Assembly: GCF_900103125.1 (NCBI RefSeq)
Contig: NZ_FNJV01000004.1
Location: 413,752-477,751, forward strand
Length of the DNA: 64,000 bases
Direction of reading: 5' to 3'
Origin: Mucilaginibacter sp. OK268
GTDB taxonomy: Bacteria > Bacteroidota > Bacteroidia > Sphingobacteriales > Sphingobacteriaceae
The position numbers and the translations under genes were made by a program. The notes under the pieces were generated by a model. It had not been told where the DNA came from and did not search any database. It saw only the letters and a list, made by a program, of their open reading frames with translations. Below, piece after piece: positions 17,713 to 26,556 of this stretch (positions within the stretch are counted from its first letter, which is position 1; every line of letters starts with the position of its first letter).

Positions 17713-18035
17713 GGCTGTAAAAGTAAGCAGGTCAAAGCTAAAAGGCGAATGGCTAAACTGTTTTAAATATCGATCATCAAAAGCCTGCCGGATGTTAAAA
17801 CGGGTTAACGAAATCAGCGTTATTGTTAATCACATAACGCTGTATTTAGCCTTTTGATCATTGCTCCTTTACCTTTCATTTTTAACGATTTAGCTTACAA
17901 TTTGTAACAGAATTGTACGTTTTACCTACTTACGAAAAAAAAACTGTTAAATATTTCGCTCTTAAAATATAAAGCGATACTTTTGCAACCCCAAAACAGT
18001 TAAGTATTTATATATTAAATAAAAGTAAATCAGAT
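17713..18035. other. 323-bp divergent regulatory region between mutY and the HU gene
   Basis: Carries the HU promoter (17978-17985), a perfect CAGCGTTAT/ATAACGCTG inverted repeat (17815-17823 with 17834-17842), and a TACTTTTA-like box on the minus strand (17718-17725) next to the mutY start. No open frame of note. Confidence 0.6.
17978..17985 (+). promoter_or_regulatory. -7 box TACTTTTG of the HU gene
   Basis: Fits TAnnTTTG, 50 bases before the ATG. No clear TTG -33 element at the usual spacing. Confidence 0.6.
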
Positions 18036-18329
18036 ATGACTAAGGCAGAAATTATAACTGAAATCTCATCTAAGACAGGTATAGAGAAAGTAGACGTGCA
18101 GGAAACAGTTGAGGCATTTTTTAAAGTAGTGAAAAGCTCAATGGTTGGCGGCGAGAACGTTTATGTAAGAGGCTTCGGAAGTTTTGTTGTAAAGAAAAGA
18201 GCGAAAAAAACAGCCCGCAATATTTCAAAAAATACTGCCATCATTATTCCAGAGCATTTTGTACCAAGCTTTAAACCAGCTAAAACTTTTGTTGAAAAAG
18301 TTAAAACAGGTAACAAAAACAGCAAATAA
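18036..18329 (+). CDS. HU/IHF-family DNA-binding protein
   Basis: A 97-residue bacterial histone-like protein. The N-terminal helices start MTKAEIITEISSKTG, the GGENVYVRGFGSFVVKKRA segment matches the family's GFGSF signature, and the beta-arm carries ARNISKNTAIIIPEHFVPSFKPAK. It bends and compacts DNA as a dimer. It has its own TAnnTTTG promoter. It is followed within 10 bases by the TPR gene, then the 29-residue basic protein and RNase G, all in one direction, which suggests a transcription unit. Confidence 0.95.
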   Translation: MTKAEIITEISSKTGIEKVDVQETVEAFFKVVKSSMVGGENVYVRGFGSFVVKKRAKKTARNISKNTAIIIPEHFVPSFKPAKTFVEKVKTGNKNSK

Positions 18330-18338
18330 TTTATAAGC

Positions 18339-19187
18339 ATGAATAAGAAACAAATAGCCATTAGTGCAGCCGTAGTTGTGATTATGGGCTATTTGTACTA
18401 TTTACCTGTTAAAGGTTTAATAAAAGCCAAAGAGACTAAACCAGATAAAACAAACGTGATGACAGGGAACCGCAAAGCGGCCACTGCTGTAACGGTTGAT
18501 ATGGTATCTACGACTGCTAAAACCGCAATTGGGGCGGCATTAACAGCAAAGATAAATGACCTTGAAGGGCAATTAAAAAACGCATCAGGCGCCGACGAAC
18601 AAAAATTGCAGAAGCAATTGGCCAGTCAGTGGGATGATGTTAACCAGCCAGCTCCGGCAGCATTTTATTACCAGGCCTTGGCCCGTAAGGAAAACAAGCT
18701 GGAAGATTGGTTAAATGCAGGGAATCGTTTTAACGATGCTTACAAACTTACACAGGACACTTTAACACAACCAGCATTTGTAACCAATGCGGTTGAAGCT
18801 TTTCAAAGTGCCCTTAAATTAAAACCAGAAAGCCTTGTGGGTAAAACAGGATTAGGTGTTGCTTATGTAAATGGCGGCGCCAGCCCAATGCAAGGTATAG
18901 CTTTATTGCTTGAAGTAGTAAAAAAGGATCCGAACAACTGGAACGCAAACCTGAATTTAGGAATGTTTGCCATGAAATCGGGCCAGTACGAAAAAGCGGT
19001 AGGCAGGTTTAAAACATTAATTGCCCAGAAACAGGAGTTAGAGCCAACTTTTTATCTGGCCGAAAGCTACAAACAACTGGGCATGAAAAAGGAAGCTATT
19101 GATGCTTACCAAAAATGTAAAGAAATGATGCCCGATCCTGTATTCGGGCAACGGATTGATGAATACATCAAAGAGTTAAAGAATTAA
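18339..19187 (+). CDS. Membrane-anchored TPR protein
   Basis: A 282-residue protein with one N-terminal membrane anchor (about 5-22, IAISAAVVVIMGYLYYLPV), a linker with a K-rich segment, and TPR-like helices from about 105 to 275 (ALARKENKLEDWLNAGNRF, KPESLVGKTGLGVAYVNGG, NWNANLNLGMFAMKSGQYEKAVGRF, PTFYLAESYKQLGMKKEAIDAY). It probably serves as a periplasm-facing scaffold. Adjacent to the HU gene with a 9-base gap, a pairing common in Sphingobacteriaceae as far as I recall. Partner proteins are unknown. Confidence 0.8.
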   Translation: MNKKQIAISAAVVVIMGYLYYLPVKGLIKAKETKPDKTNVMTGNRKAATAVTVDMVSTTAKTAIGAALTAKINDLEGQLKNASGADEQKLQKQLASQWDDVNQPAPAAFYYQALARKENKLEDWLNAGNRFNDAYKLTQDTLTQPAFVTNAVEAFQSALKLKPESLVGKTGLGVAYVNGGASPMQGIALLLEVVKKDPNNWNANLNLGMFAMKSGQYEKAVGRFKTLIAQKQELEPTFYLAESYKQLGMKKEAIDAYQKCKEMMPDPVFGQRIDEYIKELKN

Positions 19188-19209
19188 TCACACATTAAAA
19201 ATTATTATT

Positions 19210-19299
19210 ATGCCGAGCGGTAAAAAACGTAAAAGACACAAAATGGCTACCCACAAACGCAAAAAGCGTTTAAGAAAAAACAGACATAAAAAGAAATAA
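19210..19299 (+). CDS. 29-residue basic protein, AURKAIP1/COX24 (mS38/bS22-like) type
   Basis: Starts MPSGKKRKRHKMATHKRKKR and ends RKNRHKKK. About two thirds of the residues are Lys, Arg or His, including a KMATHKRKKRLRK core. This matches the short 'AURKAIP1/COX24 domain' proteins annotated in Bacteroidota, which resemble the C-terminus of mitochondrial mS38 and the mycobacterial ribosomal protein bS22. A role as a small ribosome-associated protein is therefore likely, though inferred. It sits 22 bases after the TPR gene and upstream of RNase G. Easily missed because of its size. Confidence 0.8.
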   Translation: MPSGKKRKRHKMATHKRKKRLRKNRHKKK

Positions 19300-19344
19300 G
19301 CTGCTTTTTTTAAAGCAGCTTACCTGCTTTTTTAGGAAGCAGGT
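19298..19344 (+). terminator. Two adjacent hairpins after the 29-residue gene
   Basis: TAAGCTGCTT/AAAGCAGCTTA (19297-19321), with a run of seven T in its loop side, then ACCTGCTT/AAGCAGGT (19322-19344). The pair may terminate or attenuate transcription between the small protein gene and the RNase G gene. Confidence 0.6.
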
Positions 19345-19413
19345 AACTTTAGTAGTGTTTTTTACCCACTTATTAACATGCGGTTTTTACCGTTTTAAGA
19401 AATGGAGTAGCAG

Positions 19414-20964
19414 TTGATAAAAGAATTAATTATCGATTCATCCCCAAACGGGGCTACCATTGCATTATTACAGGACAAACAACTCGTAGAACTTCATAAA
19501 GAGCAGGTCAGCAACAATTATACTGTTGGTGATATTTACCTGGGGCGCATCAAAAAGATCATGCCCAGTTTAAATGCAGCCTTTGTAGACGTTGGCTACG
19601 AGAAGGATGCCTTTTTGCATTATCTTGATCTTGGTCCGCAGGTACAAAGCCTGCTTAAACTGACCAAACAAGTACGTAGCGGGGGATACCAATCGAAGCT
19701 TTTGGACAGCTTTAAGCTGGAAAGTGATATCAATAAGGGAGGAAAGATCTCGGAGATATTATCAAAAAACCAACTTATACCGGTACAAATAGCTAAGGAA
19801 CCTATATCAACCAAAGGACCACGTTTAAGTTCTGATCTTTCAATAGCCGGCCGGTATGTGGTATTGGTACCATTTTCGGAGGCTATCTCTATTTCCAAAA
19901 AAATAAAGAGCAATACAGAGCGAAATCGTTTACGGAAGGTTGTTGAAAGCATTAAGCCAAAGCATTTTGGCGTTATTATCCGTACAGTATCTGAAGGCAA
20001 AGGGGTTGATGAATTACAGAAAGACCTGCTTGATCTGATATCTAAATGGGAATCATTTATAACTAAGCTGCCGTCTGTTGAACCTTCTAAAAAGGTTTTA
20101 GGCGAAATTGGGCGTACATCAACTATCCTCAGGGATATATTGAACCCCGATTTTCAGCATATTTATGTGAATGATAATGGCATGTTCGAAGAAATTCGGT
20201 CATACATCCATGAAATATCGCCTGATATGGAAAGTATAGTCCGCATGCATAAGCATAAGGAGCCTATATTTGAGCATTTTGGTGTTGATAAACAGATCAA
20301 GGGCGCTTTTGGTAAAACAGTTAACCTTGCCGGTGGCGCTTACCTGGTAATTGAACATACAGAGGCATTGCACGTTATTGACGTTAACAGCGGTAACCGC
20401 ACAGCCAGTAAAGAGAACCAGGAAGAGAATGCCTACCAGGTAAATAAAGAAGCGGCTAAGGAAATTGCACGCCAGTTACGTTTGCGTGATATGGGCGGTA
20501 TTGTGGTGATCGATTTTATTGATATGCACAAGCCGCAGAACCGCAAGGAGCTGTTTGATTATTTGCGTACCGAAATGCAGTACGACAGGGCCAAGCATAC
20601 CATTTTACCACCGAGTAAATTTGGTTTGGTGCAAATTACCCGCCAGCGCGTAAGGCCCGAAATGAATATTGTTACCAGCGAAGTGTGCCCAACCTGTAAT
20701 GGTACTGGTACCATTAGGCCAACCATTTTGCTGATGGATGATATTGAGAATAACTTCAATTATATATTGGATGAGCAAAACGAAAAGGGTATTACCCTAT
20801 GTGTACATCCATATATTGAAGCCTACATTAAAAAAGGCATTTACAACCGCCAAATGAAGTGGTTTGTTAAATACGGCCAGTGGATCAAGGTTAAAAGCAA
20901 TCCTGCTTACCAGATCACAGAGTTCCGTTTCTTCTCGTCAAAAGACGAAGAAATAAAACTGTAA
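19414..20964 (+). CDS. rng: Ribonuclease E/G family endoribonuclease
   Basis: A 516-residue protein starting at TTG (19414), because no ATG is available before the conserved KELIIDSSPNGATIALL start. An S1 domain covers about 37-125 (VGDIYLGRIKKIMPSLNAAFVDVGYEKD). The DNase-I-like catalytic core contains HVIDVNSGNRT and VVIDFIDMH, which supply the two Mg2+-binding Asp residues. The zinc-link CPTCNGTG lies near 429-436. It trims 16S rRNA precursors and degrades mRNA. It lacks the long C-terminal scaffold of RNase E, so it is RNase G-like. Confidence 0.94.
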   Translation: MIKELIIDSSPNGATIALLQDKQLVELHKEQVSNNYTVGDIYLGRIKKIMPSLNAAFVDVGYEKDAFLHYLDLGPQVQSLLKLTKQVRSGGYQSKLLDSFKLESDINKGGKISEILSKNQLIPVQIAKEPISTKGPRLSSDLSIAGRYVVLVPFSEAISISKKIKSNTERNRLRKVVESIKPKHFGVIIRTVSEGKGVDELQKDLLDLISKWESFITKLPSVEPSKKVLGEIGRTSTILRDILNPDFQHIYVNDNGMFEEIRSYIHEISPDMESIVRMHKHKEPIFEHFGVDKQIKGAFGKTVNLAGGAYLVIEHTEALHVIDVNSGNRTASKENQEENAYQVNKEAAKEIARQLRLRDMGGIVVIDFIDMHKPQNRKELFDYLRTEMQYDRAKHTILPPSKFGLVQITRQRVRPEMNIVTSEVCPTCNGTGTIRPTILLMDDIENNFNYILDEQNEKGITLCVHPYIEAYIKKGIYNRQMKWFVKYGQWIKVKSNPAYQITEFRFFSSKDEEIKL

Positions 20965-20996
20965 AGAGATTGATTTGCAGCTATGCAGATTTCAGG

Positions 20997-21035
20997 TATG
21001 CAGCTATTTTAAATAATAGCTGCATATTTTGTTTA
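20997..21035 (+). terminator. Hairpin terminator after rng
   Basis: TATGCAGCTATT (20998-21009 region) with AATAGCTGCATA, then ATTTTGTTT. The stem reuses the ATGCAG motif seen elsewhere in the window's TGCAGAT-type repeats. Confidence 0.65.
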
Positions 21036-21067
21036 TAGGGGTTTGTGGAACTCGTTTATCCTAATTA

Positions 21068-22180
21068 TTAATGGACCCTGAATAGCAAACCATAACCCAC
21101 ATAATCAGCTTCGGTGTTGTGAACATATCCTTTAGCCTGCAGTGCCAGGTAAGGAGTTATAAAGTATTTAAAACCGGCGGTCCAGTATGTTTTTGTTGGG
21201 TAGTAACTGTTGTAATGTAAATAATACCCATAGCCGGTCATTAAGGCCAGTTTACCCAGCCATAGATCGGGCCCGACGGCAATACCAACCCTCCAGCGAT
21301 CATACGAGGTTCCGTAAGATTGAAAGGTATTCAGGAAGCTTTGTACTGTATTGGTTTTATTATAAACAGTGTTATAGTAAACCGCATCAGTGCCTAATTT
21401 AATGCTCAATACCGGACTAAATTTGTAATTATAGCCCATGTAAAACCCTGTTTTATAAAGTCCCTTGTTATCACTTATGGCCCCCCGGCTGCCAACATTA
21501 GCGCCAATTTCAAAAAAGTGCTTATTCTCGGGTTGTTGTTCGCGGTCATTTACGGGGCCGCTCTGATTAATTTTTTGTACAAGGCCCAGTGTGTAGGCAA
21601 ACGCATTTATACCATTATTAGGCAGTTTGGTGGCGCCGTTAGAGTAATGAAAAACCTCAACCCCGGCCTGTATACCAGTTGTATGGGTTATGGGGGTAAA
21701 TATCTTGAGGCCAGCCTGAGTAGCTAAATTGATATGGCTTCCTATAATAACGTTTTGACTGTTGGTTAAATGAGTTTCAGTAGCATACAAAAAACCAAAA
21801 GCTGGAGTAAATAATAATTCAGTACGATTTATTTTTAGTAAACCGATCTCTAACCGGCCCAGTACAGCATAGGTATCGCCAATAATGCCCTTGGTTGCCT
21901 GGTCATGGTTTAGTATTACACGGCTCATGTTGCGATAAGAAAATACCGCGTCAATACTCTTGATATTTAATATCCGGATGTAATCACTTTTATTATTTGC
22001 CATATCAAGGTGATAAGCCAGTTCTCCGCCAAATAAAGGACCGGTCAGATAGTTTTTCTCTGGCGAAAAAATTTTAATACCTGAGGTGCCGCTTATCTCA
22101 ATACTATTTCCTGTATCCTGCGCTTTTGCTGAAAAATTGAATAGCATGAACCCAATAACAATGGATAAAAATTTATTCAT
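21068..22180 (-). CDS. PagL-like acyloxyacyl hydrolase (lipid A 3-O-deacylase family)
   Basis: A 370-residue outer-membrane barrel-like protein with a signal peptide of about 20 residues (start at the ATG 22180; a TTG lies three codons upstream). The C-terminal half alternates amphipathic strands. Residues around 175-200 carry the PagL signature: a His followed by Y-SNG, then LPNNGINA (EVFHYSNGATKLPNNGIN). PagL removes the 3-O acyl chain from lipid A. The first half (SYRNMSRVILNHDQAT) and the repeated GYNYKFSPVLSIKLGTDAVYYNT strands suggest a barrel longer than classical PagL. Family moderately sure, substrate inferred. Confidence 0.7.
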   Translation of the reverse strand: MNKFLSIVIGFMLFNFSAKAQDTGNSIEISGTSGIKIFSPEKNYLTGPLFGGELAYHLDMANNKSDYIRILNIKSIDAVFSYRNMSRVILNHDQATKGIIGDTYAVLGRLEIGLLKINRTELLFTPAFGFLYATETHLTNSQNVIIGSHINLATQAGLKIFTPITHTTGIQAGVEVFHYSNGATKLPNNGINAFAYTLGLVQKINQSGPVNDREQQPENKHFFEIGANVGSRGAISDNKGLYKTGFYMGYNYKFSPVLSIKLGTDAVYYNTVYNKTNTVQSFLNTFQSYGTSYDRWRVGIAVGPDLWLGKLALMTGYGYYLHYNSYYPTKTYWTAGFKYFITPYLALQAKGYVHNTEADYVGYGLLFRVH

Positions 22181-22408
22181 AAAGGTCAATTACAATAGTT
22201 AAAGGTACAATTACCGATTATGTTTTAAACTTCGTGTACTTTTGTTAAGTGTTAAACACAGGCATGATACGGCTAAAGATAGTTTTATGTTTCCTGATAA
22301 TTTGCTTTAGGTGTAATTAATTAAACTTTTGCAAAAATTGCATTTAAGGGATAATATGCAGTGTAATAAATGCTAATTTAATTAGTAATTATATCCTGAA
22401 TTAGTATA

Positions 22409-22447
22409 TAAATCTGCATATTTGTGCATCTGTAATATGCAGATTTA
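22409..22447 (+). promoter_or_regulatory. 14-bp inverted repeat at the radA translation start
   Basis: TAAATCTGCATATT (22409-22422) pairs with AATATGCAGATTTA (22434-22447), and radA begins at 22452. If transcribed, the stem would end 4 bases before the ATG. The same ATCTGCATATTTG motif recurs at 51446-51467. Confidence 0.55.
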
Positions 22448-22451
22448 AGAT

Positions 22452-23915
22452 ATGGCTAAAACCAAGATCGCATACTTTTGTCAAAGCTGTGGCTTTGAAT
22501 CGGCTAAGTGGCTGGGCAAATGCCCTTCATGTCAGCAATGGAATACTTTTGTTGAGGAGATCATTGACAAGGGTAATACGCCATCTGTACCTACCTGGAA
22601 AGTTACTTCTAATACTCAGCAACGTGCCAATAAGCCGGTGCAGGTGGCCGATATTACTTTCAGCGAAGAACACCGTATGCAAACTCCCGATAAGGAGTTT
22701 AACCGGGTTTTAGGTGGGGGTATAGTAGCAGGCTCGCTGGTACTTATAGGTGGTGAGCCAGGCATTGGTAAATCAACTCTGATGTTGCAACTGGCGCTCA
22801 ATATGCCAAATCTGAAAGTGCTTTATGTATCGGGCGAAGAAAGTGAACGGCAGATAAAAATGCGGGCAGAAAGGTTAGCCCCAGAAGTTCTCAGTCAGCA
22901 GTCTTCGGTTGGCAGTCAAAAACTTAATATAGGGGCTCAATCCGAAATTAATAAGGGGTGTTTTATCCTAACGGAAACATCCACCCAAAACATCTTTAAA
23001 CAGATAGAGGCCCTGGAGCCCGATCTGGTAGTGATCGACTCTATACAGACGCTTCATTCCTCACACATCGAATCGACCCCCGGCAGTGTATCACAGGTAC
23101 GCGAGTGTACCGCCGAGATGCTGCGCTTTGCCAAGGAGACATCAACTCCCGTATTTCTGATAGGCCATATCACGAAAGATGGCATGATTGCAGGGCCAAA
23201 AATACTGGAACACATGGTTGATACCGTTTTGCAGTTTGAAGGCGACAGGCATCATGTTTACCGCATATTACGTACGGTAAAAAATCGTTTCGGCTCAGCC
23301 TCCGAGTTGGGTATTTATGAAATGCTGGGCGAGGGTTTAAGGGAAGTATCCAACCCCTCAGAAATACTATTGTCACAGCGAGATGAGCCATTAAGTGGCA
23401 TCACCATATCAGCCACATTGGAGGGCCTGCGCCCTATGTTGATAGAAACACAGGCCTTAGTGAGTACATCGGCTTATGGTACACCACAACGTACAGCTAC
23501 GGGTTTTGATACCAAACGGATGAGCATGCTATTGGCTGTATTGGAAAAGCGCTGTGGTTTTAGACTAGGCGCCAAAGATGTGTTTTTAAATATCACCGGC
23601 GGTATCAGGGTAGAGGATCCGGCTATTGACCTGGGTTTGGCAGCGGCCATTATATCGTCACATGAGGATATGCCTATACCCTTTAAAACTTGCTTTGCTG
23701 GTGAGCTCGGGTTATCAGGCGAGATAAGAGCAGTAAACCGGGTAGAGCAACGTATTGCCGAAGCTCAAAAGCTGGGCTTTAACCAGATTTTCATATCTAA
23801 ATATAACCTTCCATCAGGTGGGCAGGATAAAAAGCGGATGGATCTGTCACGTTACGATATTGAAATAAAGATTGTGAGTAGTATTGAAGAGGTATTTGGC
23901 CAGCTTTTTGGATAG
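22452..23915 (+). CDS. radA: DNA repair protein RadA
   Basis: A 487-residue branch-migration ATPase. A four-cysteine zinc finger (C10, C13, C24, C27) is followed by Walker A at about 100-108 (GGEPGIGKST), DLVVIDSIQTL near 194-204 and the RadA-specific KNRFG at 277-281. The C-terminal Lon-protease-like domain (about 320-487) starts around LRPMLIETQALVS. RadA works with RecA in recombinational repair. Between Walker A and the B strand there is a variable insert (SQQSSVGSQKLNIGAQSEIN, about 157-176) longer than I would expect. A hairpin lies just upstream of the start. Confidence 0.95.
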   Translation: MAKTKIAYFCQSCGFESAKWLGKCPSCQQWNTFVEEIIDKGNTPSVPTWKVTSNTQQRANKPVQVADITFSEEHRMQTPDKEFNRVLGGGIVAGSLVLIGGEPGIGKSTLMLQLALNMPNLKVLYVSGEESERQIKMRAERLAPEVLSQQSSVGSQKLNIGAQSEINKGCFILTETSTQNIFKQIEALEPDLVVIDSIQTLHSSHIESTPGSVSQVRECTAEMLRFAKETSTPVFLIGHITKDGMIAGPKILEHMVDTVLQFEGDRHHVYRILRTVKNRFGSASELGIYEMLGEGLREVSNPSEILLSQRDEPLSGITISATLEGLRPMLIETQALVSTSAYGTPQRTATGFDTKRMSMLLAVLEKRCGFRLGAKDVFLNITGGIRVEDPAIDLGLAAAIISSHEDMPIPFKTCFAGELGLSGEIRAVNRVEQRIAEAQKLGFNQIFISKYNLPSGGQDKKRMDLSRYDIEIKIVSSIEEVFGQLFG

Positions 23916-23940
23916 TTTTGGACTTTGAGACTAAAGGACT

Positions 23941-24076
23941 TTTGGACTATTGGACAAGGGGACTGAAAGACAAAAAATCCATTATCCTTACATACTAATT
24001 AAGGACGAAAGAACAAGGATGATATAAAATCCTTTGTCCTTTCGTCCTTTATCTTTCGTCCAAAAAGTCCAATAGT
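23941..24076. terminator. Multi-armed palindromic terminator between radA and the NHL lipoprotein gene
   Basis: Outer arms ACTATTGGA and TCCAATAGT enclose an imperfect stem: AAGGACGAAAGAACAAGGAT (24001-24020) with ATCCTTTGTCCTTTCGTCCT. It is built from repeats of a GGAC(T/G)AAAG unit and serves two convergent genes. Confidence 0.6.
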
Positions 24077-24077
24077 T

Positions 24078-25457
24078 TTAAATTCCCGACGGTGGAACCA
24101 ACTTACGTATACGGTTATTGTTGCTGTCAGATATCCAGATATTGCCACTGGCATCGGCCACAAGCCCCTGTGGGGCATTAAATAGAGCGCTCGTACCTTG
24201 CCCATCGGCAAAACCCGCTGTTGCTGTTTTTCCGGCTAATGAGAGCAAAACCTTATTGGTTGTTAACTCCAATACACGGCCATTTTGATCGCTTATAAAT
24301 AAATTTCCTTTAGCATCAAAAGTAAGAGCCCCAGGATTACTGATCAGCGCAGATAATTTAAGGCCGCCAACCACAGTGGTTACTACCCCGGCAGCTGTGA
24401 TCTTGCGGATGGCATAATTTTGCAGATCTGCTACATAAATGTTGCCCTGGGCATCCAGTGCAATACCATTTGGCTGGTTGAATTGCGCGGTTGTTGCTGT
24501 CGCATTGTCAGCATAACCTGCTGTTGTTTTACCTGCAATGGTAGTTACCACTCCTGCTGCCGTAACTTTACGGATAAGATTATTGCCCTGGTCGGCTACG
24601 TATAAATTACCCTGGCCATCTAATGCCAAACCACGCGGGCTGTTGAAAGTAGCTTTGTTTCCTGTACCATCCACATAGCCGGCATCACCGCTTCCAGCAA
24701 GTGTACTTACAATGCCATCTGCCGATATTTTACGGATCATATTGTTACCAAAGTCGGCTACGTAAATATTCCCGGCAGCATCCGCCACCAGGCTTTGCGG
24801 CGCATAAAACTTAGCACTGGCAATTGGGCCGTCAATGTAACCGATGCTTCCGGTACCGGATAGGGTTGTTACCACCCCTGCTGTAGTAACTTTCCGAATG
24901 GCGCTGTTAAAGGAATCAGCCACGTAAATATTACCGGCAGCGTCAATGGTTAATCCCTGCGGACTGTCAAACACAGCACTTGATCCGGTTCCGTCCGCAA
25001 ATCCGGTGGTTGCACTACCGGCAACCGTGCTTACTGTACCCCCTACAGCAGACAAATCTGCGCTGGTAGTAAACTGTATGGTATTGCCATAGGAGGTTCC
25101 GGATGCGCTAATGGCATATGCCCTTAAATAATACGTTGTTTTGGGCGTTAAACCGGTTACCTTACTGGCATAGCTCTCTACGGTAACTGTGTCCGAGGTT
25201 TTAGAGTCGGCAGTAGTTGGGTTTTGATTACTTGCACTCCAGCATACGCCAATGCTTGTTAGGGTTTCGGTTAAGGGGGTTGTAATTAATCCACCGCTAT
25301 ACGCGCCTGTTCCGGCAGCGGTAGTGGTTACATCCATTGTTACCATAGTTGGTGGGGTGCCGGTTGTACTTGTGCTTTTATTACATCCGGTAACTGTTAA
25401 AAAAATAGCTAACAAATATGTAGCAAAAAAAATTGATTTAGTTGAGGTTTTGTCCAT
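24078..25457 (-). CDS. NHL-repeat lipoprotein with fibronectin-III-like N-domain
   Basis: A 459-residue protein with lipobox LTVTGC (Cys about 25). Residues about 40-130 look like a fibronectin-type III domain (GLTPKTTYYLRAYAISASGTSYG). From about 137 on, six NHL-type blades repeat the pattern F-x-P-x-GL-x-x-D-x-x-GN-(I/L)-Y-VAD-x-x-N-x-(A/L)IRK(I/V). This forms a beta-propeller for binding partners or ligands at the cell surface. The near-identical blades (AGVVTTI/L) make the DNA internally repetitive. The substrate is not predictable. Confidence 0.9.
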   Translation of the reverse strand: MDKTSTKSIFFATYLLAIFLTVTGCNKSTSTTGTPPTMVTMDVTTTAAGTGAYSGGLITTPLTETLTSIGVCWSASNQNPTTADSKTSDTVTVESYASKVTGLTPKTTYYLRAYAISASGTSYGNTIQFTTSADLSAVGGTVSTVAGSATTGFADGTGSSAVFDSPQGLTIDAAGNIYVADSFNSAIRKVTTAGVVTTLSGTGSIGYIDGPIASAKFYAPQSLVADAAGNIYVADFGNNMIRKISADGIVSTLAGSGDAGYVDGTGNKATFNSPRGLALDGQGNLYVADQGNNLIRKVTAAGVVTTIAGKTTAGYADNATATTAQFNQPNGIALDAQGNIYVADLQNYAIRKITAAGVVTTVVGGLKLSALISNPGALTFDAKGNLFISDQNGRVLELTTNKVLLSLAGKTATAGFADGQGTSALFNAPQGLVADASGNIWISDSNNNRIRKLVPPSGI

Positions 25458-25715
25458 GTGTGTTAATAGATTAAGTAATAAGTATGTTTATTAAAAACAC
25501 TTTATTAACTCTATACACTGTTGCATATTATTTAGCTACATGGGTTTTAACATATCTTAACAAATGGCAACCGGAATCCTTTTTTGCAGTCTAAAAACAG
25601 CCTTTACAGCCTCCAAATGGGTGTTTTGTGCCTGGCGTAGCATGAAGAAGGGCAATATTGCCGGGCCTGATAACATTTTGCCTATATAATTGTTACAATT
25701 CAGTAAACAATAACC

Positions 25716-26180
25716 ATGAGATCCCCCATATTTCTAATCGCTTTTTTACTTTCAACTGCCGCTTTTGCACAGCAGCACACCCCCCTACCTCATGGTATGG
25801 TTTATGGCGAAAAACCAAATACGCAGGCCATGATGAATGCAGCAAAACTGGAGGGTTTTATGGGAAAAAAGACCAGGATCAGTACCACTATTGAAGGCCG
25901 GGTGATCAGGGTGATCCACAAAAAAGGAGGTTGGTTTGAATTAGATGCAGGCGAGGGCAAAGTGATAACCGCGCATTTTAAAGACTACAATATAAACATT
26001 CCGGGCAATTTGACCGGGCGCATGGTGATCATTGAAGGCGTGGCTCAAAAGCAATTTATAGCCGACGATCTTCAGCACCTGGCTGGCGATACCGTTACCG
26101 GCAAAAAACAACACCAGGTGAAAACGAATACGAAAAGGAAACTAACCTTTGAGGTAAAAGGATTAATGGTAGATAAGTAG
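25716..26180 (+). CDS. Exported DUF4920 domain protein
   Basis: A 154-residue protein with a signal peptide of about 18 residues (ending AAFAQQ). The mature part has the DUF4920 pattern: an early MVYGEKP segment, then TTIEGRVIRVIHKKGGWFEL, GEGKVITAHFKDYNINIP and GRMVIIEGVAQKQF. This is consistent with a small OB-like beta barrel. The family is Bacteroidota-rich, usually cysteine-containing and of unproven function. The mature part here has no Cys, so a redox or heme role is less likely in this member. Stands alone with weak promoter signals. Confidence 0.75.
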   Translation: MRSPIFLIAFLLSTAAFAQQHTPLPHGMVYGEKPNTQAMMNAAKLEGFMGKKTRISTTIEGRVIRVIHKKGGWFELDAGEGKVITAHFKDYNINIPGNLTGRMVIIEGVAQKQFIADDLQHLAGDTVTGKKQHQVKTNTKRKLTFEVKGLMVDK

Positions 26181-26216
26181 GCCCCTAATCCCCTGATGGG
26201 GGAACTAACTAAAGCT

Positions 26217-26312
26217 GTCATTCGAACGAGGTACGAGGAGAGATCTTCTTCGATTGCGCGTAAGATTTCTCCTCACTCCTCCACTATGCCCGTTGCTGTT
26301 CGTTGAAATGAC
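26217..26312 (+). repeat. GTCAT/ATGAC palindromic repeat, family C copy 2
   Basis: Starts GTCATTCGAACGAGGTACGA and ends GAAATGAC. The central part (ACTCCTCCACTATGCCCGTT) is longer than in copy 1 at 8459-8541. Confidence 0.7.
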
Positions 26313-26333
26313 ATTGAGACTTTAGCCAAAATC

Positions 26334-26432
26334 ATGGTTTACACTGTAAACCGTTTTTTTATGGAAAAATAAAATTAATTAATTGATTGTCAGCTAATTA
26401 AATAAATGTAAACCATAAAAAGTGTAAACCAT
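26334..26432. promoter_or_regulatory. Cluster of four GTAAACC motifs
   Basis: An inverted pair GGTTTAC-act-GTAAACC (26336-26352) and two direct GTAAACCAT copies (26408-26416 and 26424-26432). Spacing suggests protein-binding sites, but both flanking genes end here rather than start. Confidence 0.4.
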
Positions 26433-26488
26433 GCAAACTCACTTTTTTAACAAAATTGGGTGCCTAAAAGGAGGTGTTTGAATAGCAT

Positions 26489-26537
26489 CTTAAAATAAAA
26501 GGGTACCCATACATAATGGATCCCCTTTTATTTTAAG
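26489..26537. terminator. Bidirectional hairpin between convergent genes
   Basis: CTTAAAATAAAAGGG (26489-26503) pairs with CCCTTTTATTTTAAG (26523-26537), a perfect 15-bp stem. It lies 20 bases past the stop of the minus-strand gene ending at 26557. Confidence 0.75.
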
Positions 26538-26556
26538 AGATTATTTTTAGTGGAGC

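Larger units (their letters stand above)
26181..26556. other. 376-bp convergent intergenic region with GTAAACCAT motif cluster
   Basis: Holds the family C repeat (26217-26312), four GTAAACC-type motifs (26334-26432) and a hairpin (26489-26537). No coding sequence is evident. Confidence 0.65.
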
